DNA of 64,000 bases, taken from the NCBI RefSeq assembly GCF_051020985.1, contig NC_134999.1, positions 30,537,160-30,601,159 of the forward strand, in the 5' to 3' direction. Of this stretch, positions 46,756 to 59,931 are shown piece after piece (the stretch's first letter is position 1; each line of letters begins with the position of its first letter). The notes beneath the pieces were generated by a model that saw only the letters and a list, made by a program, of their open reading frames with translations, ran no database searches and had not been told where the DNA came from. Source of the stretch: Nomia melanderi (Eukaryota; Arthropoda; Insecta; Hymenoptera; Halictidae). The position numbers and the translations under genes are program-made.

Positions 46756-49700
46756 CAAACCTAAGTAAAGAGACTCATTTCATGTGTATAGTTAATGGTT
46801 GTAATAATATTGCTCGAGTTATTGGAGGATTTTCTTGTATAGGCATCGCGATTGCAATGATATTTTCGGCGCGGAATTTTGAAAAATATTTCCCGCTACA
46901 GATATAAATATTTATTTGTGCGCCTGCAAAAAATATGCGATGCTAGGCAACCAACGTTTTCCCGTGAATGCTCGATAGGGAACATGGAGGTTTGCGCAAT
47001 AATTTCTAATGCAACATGTCTGCAACACTTCCCCCGGTTTGCCGGCGCGCATATTTCCCGGATTGATCCGTGTATCATACTTCATTGGCATGTTTCATGA
47101 ATTGTATCGATGATCGGACACCGGGCGTAACACTTTGTGCACGGCCGCCAGTACATCGATGTCGACTAATATCTGGTTTCCGTGTACAATGAATGTTTCA
47201 TGTTACGATGCATCACGACCGTGGAATTCCCGTTTTTGCGGTTAGGCATTTGCAATTTGGGTTTTCGTGCTCGCGCATCGATGTCACGCGACGCTTAGCA
47301 TCACACGAACTCGGAGCGGACCTTGTTATGACTATTATTTGTTACGGTTTCATTCATATCGTCGGACCGCCCCCGATAAACTAAACAAGCTGCTATGAAC
47401 ACGTAATGAAATAATATTACGAGAGATATCTTTAATAATTGTTTTATCAAAATGTAATTTACTAATTAAAATAACTGAACAACGCACCGACCTTCTGTTT
47501 AATTATTATTAATTAAATAATACGCGTTGAAGAATTTCGCGTCAACGCGTATTTCGAAGAAAGTGCATTGAAACTATTAAAACACCGAATTGAACTAGAT
47601 CAAATCAATCTAAAATAATCAGATTTATAGAATATATAACTAACAGAAGATGCAATTGTTGAATTAGAATTCACTTAGATCTGAGCTTCGTTGCAATTAT
47701 TGTCAATAACATTTTACAATAATATACATTAAATAATAAAACATTGTCCAATGTTTCAAGTATATCTTAGTTTTACAACGACGCATTACAGAATCTAGCA
47801 TCTTCTTATTATTAGTACATAATTTTAAAATCAGTATGTTTGATTTAAAATTTTTAATTTTCCACAACGAACTAAAAACTTGTTTTAATAAAATCGACGA
47901 ATGGGAACTTGTTACCAATATCGTTTTCTGGGAGAGAGGATCAAACACCGCAGCGATCATTGTCATCGGACACTTCGAATCTAATCCGCGCGAAACGGAA
48001 GTGAACATTGCGCGACAGAGGTCAGGGTGGAGGGAGAGCGCAACGAACAAATGCATTTATCCGAGCGATCGTGCATTTACATTCTGCCACGATAAATGTT
48101 ACCGCTGGGACGTAACGATGTTACGTTTCATCGGCAATCTCGTTCCACGGATGACGAACCATTTCTTGCCCCGCTTTTTCGATAGCCATTTTCACGCGGA
48201 ACGAGTTTCGCAGCGCGAAACGCTGGGGAAAATCTGGTTGCATCGAGTTGTTCGACACGCTCTTTCTCTGTTCCTCTTTCTTTTTTGTGAAACCGAGCTT
48301 AATCTACAAAAGGGAGACAGCGAGCTGTTTTTCCCTTTATTGAAGCCACTTTCATGGGGTCTTTTTATCGTTTCCATTAATCTTAAGTGTCTACGATGGC
48401 ACTAGATTTTCTTGTCACATCTGCACGTCAATCTATAGTTGTCGCTTATCATTGTTGTATTATTTTAAGAAATATCACTTTGTTGTTAATGATACATAAG
48501 GGACGTTAATGTTTATAATATTTATATTTTTCTTCTATAATCTTTTATGCATGAAATAATGTGATTCATGAATGGTAACAAAAAGAAATATAACCGTTTA
48601 ATGAATATCTTTTCGTCTGAATGCTTTTTTAATTCACATCAAATATTCAAAGTATAAAATCATTTTTCTTATCTCGTCTGTATATCTTTCAGTCAGTAGG
48701 ATACTATTCATGATTCAGCAAAGTCCGATTATAAAGGGTTAAGGTTGGATTTTCAATTAAAAATTCCAAGAAACGGAAAGCCCAGTGAATACAATAATTG
48801 AAGTGCAGACTACGTTCACTCGAATGAAAGAACTTCAGAGTATTCATAAAATCTTCAAGCATTTATCAATGTTTCAAAGTATTCTGCAGGATATCGATTC
48901 CGTGTTTTACGCATTGTTAAAGAGCAGTAAACACGATCCAGTGCACAGTAGGCACCTATCGATGAGCGCAAATATTATGGTACAATAAACTGAAACAAGT
49001 TTCGCTCGCGAAAGGTAAACGAAGTGGTTGGAAAGTGTACACGTGTATAAAAATCAATTAGTCGAGTGTACGGTAAACAGATGCACGGGACCGAGCGAAT
49101 TAAGGTGTGGACGAATTGAATGTCAAATATTCCGCGTCGGCGGCGATATTGATTTAAAATATATAGAGTTCCGTGGAAGCATTACACAGCCGTGTTACAA
49201 AACGTGTACACTCCGCACGCGCGTCGCGTCAAAAGAAAAATGATTTTCAACCATTCGAACGAATAATTTCGCGATTAAAACCTCGTTAAAATCGAGCGAT
49301 GAAGCGGCGGTATTTCGTGTCCCGTTTCCGCCGTTACAAATTATTCACCGCGATTGATGTTCAATTTATATTCAGAGAAATATCAATAAATCCGTGTACG
49401 CGACGAAATTTCGGAACATACACCGCGGAATCGGGGAACACGAGAATGCTTTTCGCGTGATATTTTCTGGCGAACGATTCTTTCGTGAATTATCGTCCCG
49501 CCGTGAGAAATTAAAATAACAATCGTGCGTGTACCTTGTACATCATATTTCCTTATATATCATTCTTTCTATTTATAGCAGAGTTTTACGCGCGTCCGAA
49601 TAAAGGGAAACGATTCGGTGTAAACGTCACCGGAAGATGAAGTTTGACAAGACGAATAACATATGATGAACAACACTTTTTTGCAAGATCAGAATTTATT

Positions 49701-51876
49701 TAGTTTTTCAGGTGAATGATAACTTTTGTTTAGTGAAGGATGCTTCAATTTTTGCGTGGAAATGTTAATAATAAAATATTGCGCTATGTTTTTGTTCGAC
49801 ATTATTTTTCGTTAGTTTGTGGCTACTGTAAGTGATGAGTAATTTTGGGCAGTATGTCTATTATCTGTGTAGATGAGTTGAATTTCATTCAATTTTGTAA
49901 ATTGTATTTTGGGAGTAAAAAGGAATATGCAATAATGAGGAATGTGTGATATTATGAAAAAATATGTTTTCTGTAAGCATTTATACTTTTTCCAATTCCT
50001 CGGCATTTACTGAATCATCTGATATTATCACTCCGAATGATGAAAGTACCATTTTAACCATTTCGAATGTTTTCCTTTGTTAAACACGTATTTAAACGAT
50101 GAGGTTAAATACATTTATTTTCTCTCTCGATAATATCGATGTTTGTTAATGAAAGTAAATATTCAATTCAATTGCTCTGTGCATTTTACGTTCCTCGTAT
50201 ATTAATCTATAATATTTTGTTATCGTTTATCAGTATTTTAAATGAAAAATACTATTTATTCAATAGAACTTTATAACAATGCAGTTTTTATTAATTCACA
50301 AATGTAAATATTCTTATAAATACATTTACTATATAAATTACAGCTATAAAATTTATATAAGAAATTGTTTCGACTAATTCTACAGTTGTAGAGTAGTAGT
50401 TATACAGTATGTAGAAGGTCAAACGATGAAAGGTTATATGTAACAATATATCAACGGTAAAGCAAACGCGAGTATTAATTGTTTACAGTAGAAATTAGCA
50501 TAAAAATGATATTACTTATGAGGTGACCTAATATCAGAAGAAAGAAGAGTAACTTCAGTTCGGTGACTAATTAAGTTGAAGAACGTGAACGAAATGTTCC
50601 ATCCTCGATTCGAACGTTTACAGTGTTGATGAACGGATGACAGGATGATTCGCCGGTAGAAAAATGGTGGACAATGAAACAGGCAATTTTTCTCTGCGGA
50701 TCGGCCCGTTAGAGCAGTGCGTCGAACATTTGCAAACACGTCGATATACCGTCGGACTTCGTCGACCGTTTTCCCTCTTCCGGGCCGGTGTTGTGAATTT
50801 TCGCGTGGGTCGTGGTGAAAATCATTTTCTCTTCGTTTTTCGCCTAGTGCCAGCCAAAACGAAATTGGAAATGCATTTCTGTGAGCGGGAAATTCAGCCT
50901 TCGTGATCCTTCGAGTAGAATATTCTCGGCAAGCGATATTTACGTACAGTACCTTGAAGCCGTAAAATTGTTCTACATACAATTTAACAAATTTATCTTT
51001 TTACAAGCTAATTTTCTGGAATCGAAGCAACAGGAAAATTAAATGTATTAAATATATTATTAGTTTGTAGATAAAATGAAGGTTTCATTGAATTTTATTG
51101 AACTGTTTAGAATATTGAATTATATAGTATTGTTTAAAATAGGAAAATTGAAAAATATTTCGAATAGTTTCTCATATTATGAATATCAGTAAACTTGTAA
51201 ACATACTTTTGGCATAATTAAGTCTTTTGTTTAAATTAGAATAGATAAAAATACGTAAAGGTTTACCTAGAACTCAACATATTTTGCACTGTTCTTCATG
51301 GCACAGCTTTAAAATAATTTCTACGTTTCGAGTTCTACAATGAAAGAACTTTTTTTGCTTGATCTACATAAAAATTCGCCTCCTCCCTAGCATTTTACTC
51401 CTCGTCCTGACAAAGCCATCTAAGTTTACGCGTTTTCGTCGCTTCCCGTTTCATTTCGTTCCGTCCTGTACCTCCGGCCGAATCCTTGGGACGTGACTCC
51501 ATTTTTTACGACACGCGCCGGCGCCATTTTTCGCTTCTCTTTCTCGCGCGCGCTGGCGATCCGCGCGCCTCTACAGTTTTATGGAAGCCGTAAACCGGAG
51601 GAATGACTTGTCAATTTATTGCTCGGATGTTCTGATGCGAATCATAAATGTTTGATAAGGATTGCGTATGGTTTATTAATCCTGGCCAGATGGCGGCCAA
51701 TTAAAATTAAGTTTTAAAGCGTTTTGCCCGCGGCACGGTCTCGTTTCGACATTATTTCCGGTGTTTCTGCGATTGACCGACTTTAGAGGTCTGAATGAGT
51801 GGATGGTACAGTGTGTCGGAGATGGCTGCTTAATACTTTATACCGGGCTGTAAAGAAAAAGTAATCTAAAATACAT
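46756..51876. other. Non-coding stretch, no gene recognised
   Basis: This includes the longest ATG-started open frame in the window (47836-48405, 189 codons) and a 156-codon minus frame (50982-50512). Neither has a recognisable domain, and both overlap open frames on the other strand. CpG-bearing patches lie at 46850-47380, 48000-48300, 49040-49620 and 51400-51740. No tRNA, array or transposon end is seen, apart from a lone AAAGGGTTAA at about 48736. Confidence 0.4.
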
Positions 51877-52120
51877 TTAACACGTTCCGTGACAGGGAAA
51901 TTTCGGTTATATTTTACTTATGAACCGTATTGATTTTTTAAATAAAAGGTTAAGTTACACTCAAGTTTTTGGTAAGTTTTAGATATTTTGACATTGTTCC
52001 TTTATGTTCTCGCTGTTTTGTAACGCATACCACCATCCGTGAGCATGTGTGCCTTGAAAATATTTTTTTACAGAAATTGGCATGTACCATATATGGTACA
52101 CGCGCCACTGAACGTGTTAA
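51877..52120 (+). mobile_element. Family G piggyBac-type MITE (244 bp)
   Basis: TTAA at 51877 and 52117. Left end TTAACACGTTCCGTGACAGG; right end, inverted, TTAACACGTTCAGTGGCGCG, with 13-14 of the first 16 bases matching. A palindrome ACCATATATGGT lies near the right end (52087-52098). No transposase frame; the 60-codon frame through it is incidental. Confidence 0.75.
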
Positions 52121-52429
52121 GTACTCACAAAAGTATTCGTTTATCCATTAGTGGATTTGATATTTCGTATTTTAGTAAAATATATTTCTTTTTGTGAACT
52201 GTATACGTAATTTTTTTAGTAAACTGTATAAAATCTTAAAACACATGAATCAGGGTTTATGATGATATAAATTATATCTATGTAGTAATCCCCAATTTTA
52301 ATATTTATTAAATATGTAAAATGCATCTATGTATTATCTATTAGAGAAGTACTGTTAGTTGCTGGGAACCTGGCACTTGTGATGTCATAAAGGTGGATAT
52401 AGTCGCTCCGAGAAGTCCAATTGCGAGTC

Positions 52430-52570
52430 CGGAAACGACTCTCCACGCTCTCTGCTGCGCGACTCGGTGGGTGTGCGTGAGCGCCTCAACCAATCACATA
52501 CCAGAACTGAATATTCGTGCAAAGAAGGCGTGCGTCTTCAAATTCGACCACTAAGGCGAGAGTGTCAGGT
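52430..52570 (-). repeat. CpG-rich segment similar to 36840-36940
   Basis: Read on the minus strand, this has ATTGGTTGAG and then GAGTCGCGCAGCAGAGAG; the segment at 36900-36938 has ATTGGCTGAGTCGCGCGACG followed by AAGAGAG. Upstream pieces (GACGCACGCCT against GACGCCT) also align loosely. The pair may be remnants of one dispersed element or a shared promoter-like motif with an inverted CCAAT box. Confidence 0.3.
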
Positions 52571-52719
52571 TCGGTGCAACGCACAGTACATAGTTGATAT
52601 TATTTTCACGCACGAAAAATTTCAACAGCAAAGATATTAAAATTTTCAAATGAAAAAACCGTAGGGCCCATTTACTAATACCTTTAACAAATTATTTAAT
52701 AATAATTTGAAAAAATCAT

Positions 52720-52938
52720 TTAACACGTTCGCGAACGTGAATGCTACAGCATCCATTTTCATTGTGATGCAAAATGGCATAAATGCTATAACATTGAAAT
52801 GTACAAGCCACATTGTCATGAATTTAATTCTATATAGCCTTAACTCTTTGAAATTCACTTTAACCCCCGGAGTACGGAATTCGCATTTTTCCTATTTTTG
52901 CGGCTCACTAAAATTTGTACTGTACGCGAACGTGTTAA
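52720..52938 (+). mobile_element. Family G piggyBac-type MITE, second copy (219 bp)
   Basis: TTAA at 52720 and 52935. Left end TTAACACGTTCGCGAACGTG; right end, inverted, TTAACACGTTCGCGTACAGT: 14 identical bases. The first 11 bases equal those of the element at 51877, 600 bp upstream, but the interiors differ. Frames reading through it (52707-53096) are not genes. Confidence 0.85.
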
Positions 52939-54681
52939 TAATAATTGGAAAAGATACTAATTTAACAATAATTAAAAAATCCTTGAACAGCCATTGCGCT
53001 GTTCGTTCCTTTGTCAAAGCGCGATTATGGACCTGCCGTCTCGTGGCTTTCCACGGCCAGCGAAACGAAACGATTGCAAGGCTCAGAGAACAGTGAAAGA
53101 ACAACAGAAGAGGGATCCGCGATGCAAATTTTACCCTTGGGTCCAGCTGAGCTCCACGAACTCTACAGCTTCATTCACCAGGGTCATCCGTCTTTCCCTT
53201 GTTACCTTTCCCTCTTCTAATTTCGCCGAGACGGGATATCACCGCCGAGAATTTTCACGATCTCTTGGCCAACTTGACGTTGACGGACGATCATACGCGC
53301 GCGCGATACAGAAAACCAGTTCTTGTCAACTTTTAATACGAATTGGAGTAATTCGTCTTATCTTCGCTTGCCGGTGGCCTCAGTTCTTGTCATACAGTGC
53401 AATTTAAGTCTAGTTTATTGAAATTTATCATGCGTGTCTGTTGCAATTCCCATTTTGATTCTGTTATTTAATTCACGTTTTCAATTTCCTTACCTTATTT
53501 TTCTTCCATCTATTCCCTTTTTATTAAAATTCTTTTTATAATTCTCCCAATGTTGAATATTACTTGGTAGTTATATAAGAAGGTGCACGAACGTTTTGAT
53601 TATTAATAAGTTTAGGAATCTTTCTTTATAATTTTTATATTGAAAATATCTTTCATCTTGTTTATTGCGTCATAAGTCAAACGATATTTAACACGTATAA
53701 GAAAGTTACTCGAACACGTAATATCTTTTTTTATTATTATGTTATTATTATCTTCTTTATCATTATATTATTATTATCTCTTTTATTCTTATATTATTAT
53801 TAATTAAAACAACGTAACACTCTCGAGAATGTTTCAACAGAACACCACAAACATATAAAAACTCCAAACAGTATTTATTAAAATCACACAAAGAATAACT
53901 ACATTCCGGTTGTAATACATTGTTAGCAACAAATTTTCGCGGTTATCTCCATCGATTTGCCGGCGATCAGAAAAAAACACAGGTGCTGATAATGATTGAC
54001 GATGTTCTCCTACACAAGGAATCGTGAATCGAAGCTCGTGTATCGGTTACGCGATACCGGGCCTCATTAATCACCGTGTTCCCCTCTCATCCCCCAGAAA
54101 AAGAGGATTTTCCCTTTGAATCGCGACGGTAAACAGCGATTTTCGTCGGTTCTTTCCGGCCTCCTTCCGCCGGGTCTCCGGGGAAAGGCAGATTTCCACG
54201 GAGTGCGCGGATCCTCCAAACATTCATGCCTCCTTATCTTTTGTTCCGGTTCAGTCGTTTTAAATCCTGATGGCTTCGTGTTCTGTCCGCCTTCTTACGT
54301 CACCGTGACGGAACATTAATCAACTGGCAGTTCCCGAAGCTCTCTATCTTTTTCGCGGCGATGCACGCCATCATTCATTCGCGCGCCGGCTCCATTACAA
54401 TTTTTCAACTTTAGCGTCAATTTATGAACGCCGCTTCCGCGGCAAAACAGAATCGCTTCCGTGGTGTATCCTTTATAGCGGCGCATTTTTCTTCGGGCCG
54501 CCCGCGCCGCGGCTCGCGCTCCAGAAATCAGAAGTGAAGCTCTCGCAAAAGCGTTTGATTTTGCGAAATTTATGCTGTGTTTTGGCCTTATCGTGTAATT
54601 TTTGGTTTTGTTCGTCGAGCCATCGATGTATGTGAACGGTGGTTTATCGTGTTCCTTTTTATGGTGATTTTGTATGGTTCT
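52939..54681. other. Non-coding stretch, no gene recognised
   Basis: A mixed-composition patch at 52980-53400 is open in two plus frames (52994-53407 and 53011-53220), neither recognised. A (TTA)n-like low-complexity run lies at 53731-53810. A CpG-rich island at 53930-54560 has one 67-codon frame (54116-54319), also unrecognised. Confidence 0.45.
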
Positions 54682-55111
54682 CTTAGCAACACTGAACAGT
54701 TACATTGACTTTTTAAAATTCCTTTATAGAACCTCCAAGAGTGTATATATTGAGACTAACCTATTTGCATCTTCGCTCGAAATATGAAGCTTACTATATA
54801 AATCAGAGATGCTCAACTGAAAGTTTTTCAAGCTTTCGATTGAAATTAATCTGCTCAGATCGATATAGCAGGTAACACAAAGACAACTGAATTGTGTGCG
54901 GAATATTCCGTTCTTGGTGACAAGCAACAGTTTTTGTGTGTGGATTATTCTGCTTAATGATGCGTATGGGTTAATTGTTTTACAATTCAGTTTCCGTATT
55001 GTTAAATCAATCTTCAATAATTTCATGGAGAAACATGTTTCTTTTTAATAAATCCGAAAGGGAAACGGCAGGAATAGGTTATTCCGACTCGTCCGACAGT
55101 TTTAGTGTTAA
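54682..55111 (+). mobile_element. Family A piggyBac-type MITE, longest copy (430 bp)
   Basis: The left end is worn (TTAGCAACACTGAACAGTTA). The right end is intact (CGACAGTTTTAGTGTTAA). Between them are the AAATTCCTTTATAGAACCTC block, a TATTGTTAAATCAATCTTCA block shared with 62792, and GGCAGGAATAGGTTATTCCG near the right end. It is the best guide to the full-length family. The 100-codon minus frame inside (54724-55026) shows no transposase signature. Confidence 0.75.
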
Positions 55112-56568
55112 TGGCACTGAGAATTGTTAAGATTTTATTATTCTGCGATATACAGTTTCATTTATAAGATAATTATATACAATTATGTCGTTTTTTAAGT
55201 TGTTTCTTAAAGAAAATATATAATATTTTTCATGAATCAAATTGACCCGTGTATATATAAAAGCATTATTCGATTAAAAACCTCATCAAGTTAAAAACTT
55301 ACCTTACAATATCACCGCAGCGGCGACAACGGAGCGCAAAGGATCAAAACATTCGATGCCCGTGAAATCAACGAGTCCCGTGAATCGAGTGTTAAAAAGA
55401 AAGATACTACTAAAGAATTTCTACACCTAATAGTTCCAGAAACTCCGTTTCTTTCCATCGTGTTCCGAGCACGCGATTCAATTACGTGTACTCGGCGGTG
55501 TCGTTCGTCGGAAGTTAACGAGCTCGTCTAGTGCCGACCGAAAAACAGCACGACCGGGAATTAGCCGTGACGATATAGTCATTCAGACGTCACAAACTGT
55601 TCGGAAACAATGAGACACCGGGCCGGGTGACGGGGCGGTGTTGCAACGGCCGCTTACCCCGAGGACAATGAAGTTTATGCGGCGCCGAGTGCCGTTATCT
55701 TACGACGACGCGGAGGATTAAGTTTCAAGCACCAACGACGGGGCTTGCACTTCTCGCCTGCTTATGGCGAACGCTCTGAAGCGTATTCGCGTCCGCGTAA
55801 TTCTCGGAGCCGTCCTACGTTTTCCTTTCGCGGATATTGTTGTCGGCGCGATAAGAACCGGTGTACTCGCGGTATTCACGCTCCTCCGCGGACTCTTTCG
55901 TTCTTACGTTCTAATTAGCATTTCCAGAGAACGTTCTTTTCATTTTCCTATATGGACTCGCATTAACACTTTGCCTTAGAATTACGAGCGGGAGTCGAGA
56001 TGGTGTTTTCCTATTGAATTTAGCATGCGTCGGTATTATTTTTGTCTTTCTAGTGGAAATTGAATATCTTTTTCTTGCGATCATATTTTATTTGTGGTTG
56101 ATGCAGATTTGTTGGAGCTCTGTTTTTAGTTGATTATTGAACATAATGTAATTTAGGAAAATTTCGATTTTAACGTTAGTTGCGGAGGGAATGGTAAAGT
56201 AACGGGTTGGTTGTCGATATTAAGGTTTTACTTAACGATAAATCTTCGAATTCCTGAGTCTGGTACAGATTGTATTTCAAGAAGAAATGGATTATCGTGT
56301 TTGATTGATTGTTGAAATTTTATCATATATCAAACTGTTGTAACTCAGTATTCTACTTATTGGAGATTGTTTAATGACCTATCAACGATCTACGATTAAG
56401 AACTGATTCCTTAATTCATTCTTTAATACCTACATCACTTAGAATTGTGAACTAACAACAACTAATTCCTTTTGCGATCATTATTGAATAATACATCTCT
56501 CACCCTCCTCTTTCATATCCCAAACACCACTCCTCCAACTTACAAACCTCCACCATACAAAACCCAAG
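55112..56568. other. Non-coding stretch, no gene recognised
   Basis: AT-rich to 55300, then a CpG-rich island (55310-55990) with one unrecognised 71-codon frame (55764-55979), then AT-rich. GGAGCGCAAAGGATCAA near 55333 resembles a worn C2 right end. Confidence 0.45.
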
Positions 56569-56920
56569 CACGATTCACTCACCCGATTCGCCGTATAAAT
56601 AACCAATAAAGATCCCTTCTCCATTTACTCTTTACAGAGTAATTAACCGATTCCCGTAAGTCCAAGATAGAACTATACACCGCATCTCTCCCCCTCCGCG
56701 TTCGTCCAGCCCCTGCAAATTGCTACTCCCGTAGAAAATAAATCACGAGTAACTTAACACGATCCACTTACATAATTCACCCTCTATACTACCAATAATA
56801 AACCTTCCTTCATTCGCGTTTTTATAGCGGCGCGGGGTTACTTACTGATCCACATAAATCCGAGATAAAAGTACACTGTAGGGATCGCGTTCTGGACGCA
56901 ACAAATTACGACTCCGCGAG
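56569..56920 (+). repeat. Diverged tandem duplication, period about 187 bp
   Basis: Copy 1 (56569-56738) and copy 2 (56756-56920) share in order: ACGATTCACT/ACGATCCACT, ACCAATAA, CTTACTGAT-like sites, GAGATAAAAGTACAC/AAGATAGAACTATAC, and CAAATTGCTACTCC/CAAATTACGACTCC. Identity is low, about 65-70% by eye, with several indels. Confidence 0.6.
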
Positions 56921-58204
56921 TTGCAGCAGCGAAGTTCCAAGAATATCGTAAAAAGTTGTTCGACGTTAATGGCTCGGTAAAGATTCCAAAGAAAGAGCAG
57001 CGCGGCGGGAAAGGGGGGGAGAGCGAGAGAAAGAGGGAGGGAGCGAGTTCGTGACGCGAACCAAAGGACAGAGTGCCGTTACTCCACGGCCGGGATGCAT
57101 CGATGCAACGTCTCTTCGGCTACTATCCCACGGGGGTCGAAGTTTTCGCTGAATTATGCATGATACCTCCCTTCCCCTCTTCCTTCCTCCCCCCCTCACG
57201 GTTTCCCCTTGTCCGTCGTGATAACCGGTGACTAGCAGCGCGCCGCCTCTTTCGCCACGCCTTATTTAATAATAACGACACCGTCGTTCCCGCGACCCTT
57301 ATCGGCTCTCCGTCATTTCACGCCGCCTGTATAACCTGGGGACCGTAAAACGCCGACGGCTGACTGGGAATCTCGTAAAACGGGGATATGATTTTCTATA
57401 GGAATACATTTAATCCTACTCCGCAATCGCTCGGATCCCGCTATTTGCAGACGAGCTCGGTTCTGTGAGTAGGTCGACTTCAACCCCTTCGGGAGCTGGG
57501 TTTTTGGAATTGGCGGAATACGGTTCTGATGATCTTCGATTGTTAGAACATTTAGATTTGATAATTGTAATGACTGGTTTAATGCTTTGGTATTTTGGAG
57601 GATTTTGTAATGATGACACTGTGTATGTGTCCTTAGTTTTGTGGGTGTTTTGTATTGGGAATGTAGTGTTTTGTTTGAGATGATGTCAATGTTGCGTTGG
57701 ATGATAATTTGTTAGGTGGAACTGAATTTTGTATGATATAGGTCTGAAGGCGTTAATGTTTATGAGATTATTCCTAGTTTTCATTTGTTTCTGCTGTTTT
57801 TGTGTGGTTTCCGATCGTACTCAATATACCTTTTAATTAGAATTTCTAATAATTTGCTAATGCTTGGTTAGTAAAATATCTAATTGAGAACAGTAAGCAA
57901 TAGCTGTACGTCAATTAATCTTTTTGGTATCCAATAGTCAAAACATTGGCTTCGTGATTTTTCAATGTAGCTTATTCATCACAAATATTTTATAAGTAAA
58001 ACATTTACATCTATCGACGTATTATCTTTATAAAATAAGTTTCTATAATACGAAATAATATTTTTCAAAAGGAATATGCATAACTTCCAGAATTATCCTT
58101 GCTTATAATAAAAACATATTCATATACAAGAAAAATATTCAAAAACCTATAAGGCACTACGAGGATCGACGTCAAAAAACTCCAAAGATCTTTGACTTTG
58201 TTGG
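56921..58204. other. Non-coding stretch with a purine/pyrimidine-rich island, no gene recognised
   Basis: Purine-rich tract (about 56990-57045) and C/T-rich tract (57170-57210) flank a CpG-rich island to 57420. Frames at 56966-57199 (minus) and 57416-57619/57465-57683 are unrecognised. AT-rich afterwards. Confidence 0.45.
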
Positions 58205-58413
58205 TTAACCTTTTGCACTCCGAGTGCCTTTCACATTTACTTTTCCATAATTTAAGTGCTTCACTTCAAATGTGTTTCGAAAGACATTTAGTTAATAGCG
58301 AACAACGTGAACAATTCTTTTTACCAATACTATTAAAAATAGTATAACAGCATAGTACTTTCGAATAAATCTATTCTCGACTCATATTCGACATAGAAGC
58401 GCAAAGGGTCAAT
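58205..58413 (+). mobile_element. Family C2 piggyBac-type MITE (209 bp)
   Basis: Left end TTAACCTTTTGCACTCCGAG, which matches the inverted right end of the copy closing at 39267 (TTAACCCTTTGCACTCCGAA). Right end GAAGCGCAAAGGGTCAA, with TTAA mutated to TCAA. Interior AT-rich and non-coding. Confidence 0.7.
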
Positions 58414-59685
58414 GGTGTTATTATAATCAGCGTCATGGTTTCTTTGACACGAATGAAAAGGATAAGCTTCGCCAGTGAAGCCAGTTCGAACCACGCCGCT
58501 TTCTGAGCTGCGATTACACAGAGCTTGTTACTCCGATGCTTGCCGGCGGTGGAGCGACTCGTCGCTGTTAACCCTTTCGCCGCGGAATTAAATGATGGGG
58601 AACGGCGGGACTCCAATTTGGACAGAGCGTAATCAACATTAAATTTATTCCGTTGCTGATTTACATTTTTATTGGCCAGTTTGGGAAGACGAAGATCTAG
58701 CCGGGATTTACATTTTTAGAGACGGATTTGAAGCGGTGGTGATGAATCAGATTGGACCTCCTTTGTGAATGGTTTCGGATGGGTCAAAAGAGAAATGCAA
58801 GTATATCAGAGTCGGTTCCTTGTACTTTATGTTTTACCATTTTTTTTCTTTATTTTTCGAAGATGGGAATGTATAAAGTTATGAGTTTCATTTGTTGAAC
58901 AGGGGATCGAATATTTTTAAACTGGAATGATTATATTTTTTTATATTTATGACATTTATTTAATATTGTTCTGAATTCCTATTTTCTAATACATAGTTGA
59001 TGGTGAAATTGATGAAAATTGATGAAATATGATCGATTTTTCAGTGTTTATTGGACTCACAAATTCAGTGCCGATATTTAATTGATATATCCGTTAGAAT
59101 TTAATATAGTATTTTTTAGTTCATTTATATAATTTAATTAGCAGATTACTATTATTTTTGTAACCGAATTAATCTAGAAAATCAGTGTACACAAATGTAT
59201 ATTTATTTTTGTCATTATTTATCAGAATCAATGATCTAGCTTTTTTGGATTCGCTTATAAAGTAATTTATTATATATAGAATGTATTTAATATACATGTA
59301 CGAATTATTTGATTATATTTGACAGTAACAATATTCGTTTAATCCTCCGAATTGCCCGTAGAGTCAACATACGGAATCGATTTTCCGTGAAGTTTCTTCC
59401 TTTTTCAAAAAAGGAGTAATGGCTGTCAAGATCGCAATCGCAGCGAGTGCATTCCTGTGTCGAAGATGACCCCATCCTCGGGGTCGCGCGAGTGTTAACG
59501 TCGAACACAGACGCGGGTCACGGTAATGCAGTACACGGAACGAATAAACCAACGGATCTCTTAATCAAACTCGAACGTAAATTGCCCAATCTTCGCGTTT
59601 ATTTCAACCTCCACTGTTAACGGTGTTCAGACAGTTTAGATATTTCCACACGAGTTTCGTTTCGTCTAATTAAATGACAAAGTTT
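58414..59685. other. Non-coding stretch, no gene recognised
   Basis: A small mixed patch at 58420-58720, then strongly AT-rich to 59330, and a short CpG-bearing patch at 59340-59620. No repeats or motifs seen. Confidence 0.5.
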
Positions 59686-59931
59686 TCAACCCTTTACACT
59701 CGAAAGATTTCCACTGGAAATATTCAAAATTTTCCGATGAGACACTGACGACATTGTTTGAAACTAATTTAACGGTAATTCACAGATAAATTAAGGAGCA
59801 AAGCCAATTTATTTAATTATTTCGCATAGCAACACGAACTTTAATTTAAAATAGTAAATATTCAACTTCATAGTTTTGTTGTATTAAATCAAGCGGTGAC
59901 TGAGCGTCACCTCTCGAGTGCAAAGGGTTAA
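59686..59931 (+). mobile_element. Family C piggyBac-type MITE, second copy (246 bp)
   Basis: Left end TCAACCCTTTACACTCGAAA (TTAA mutated), right end CTCTCGAGTGCAAAGGGTTAA with intact TTAA. Aligns end to end with the nested element at 27878-28125, including AAATCAAGCGGTGACTGAG near the right end, with many substitutions. Non-coding. Confidence 0.85.

Noticed and set aside
47836..48405. 189-codon plus-strand open frame, the longest with ATG in the window
   Set aside because: No recognisable domain, signal peptide or repeat. Overlapping frames are open on the minus strand (48056-47703 and 48377-48192), and composition changes along its length. Length alone is not convincing in a 64-kb window with CpG-rich patches.
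50512..50982. 156-codon minus-strand open frame
   Set aside because: No known motif, and opposed by an 80-codon plus frame over its centre. No splice or promoter context supports it.
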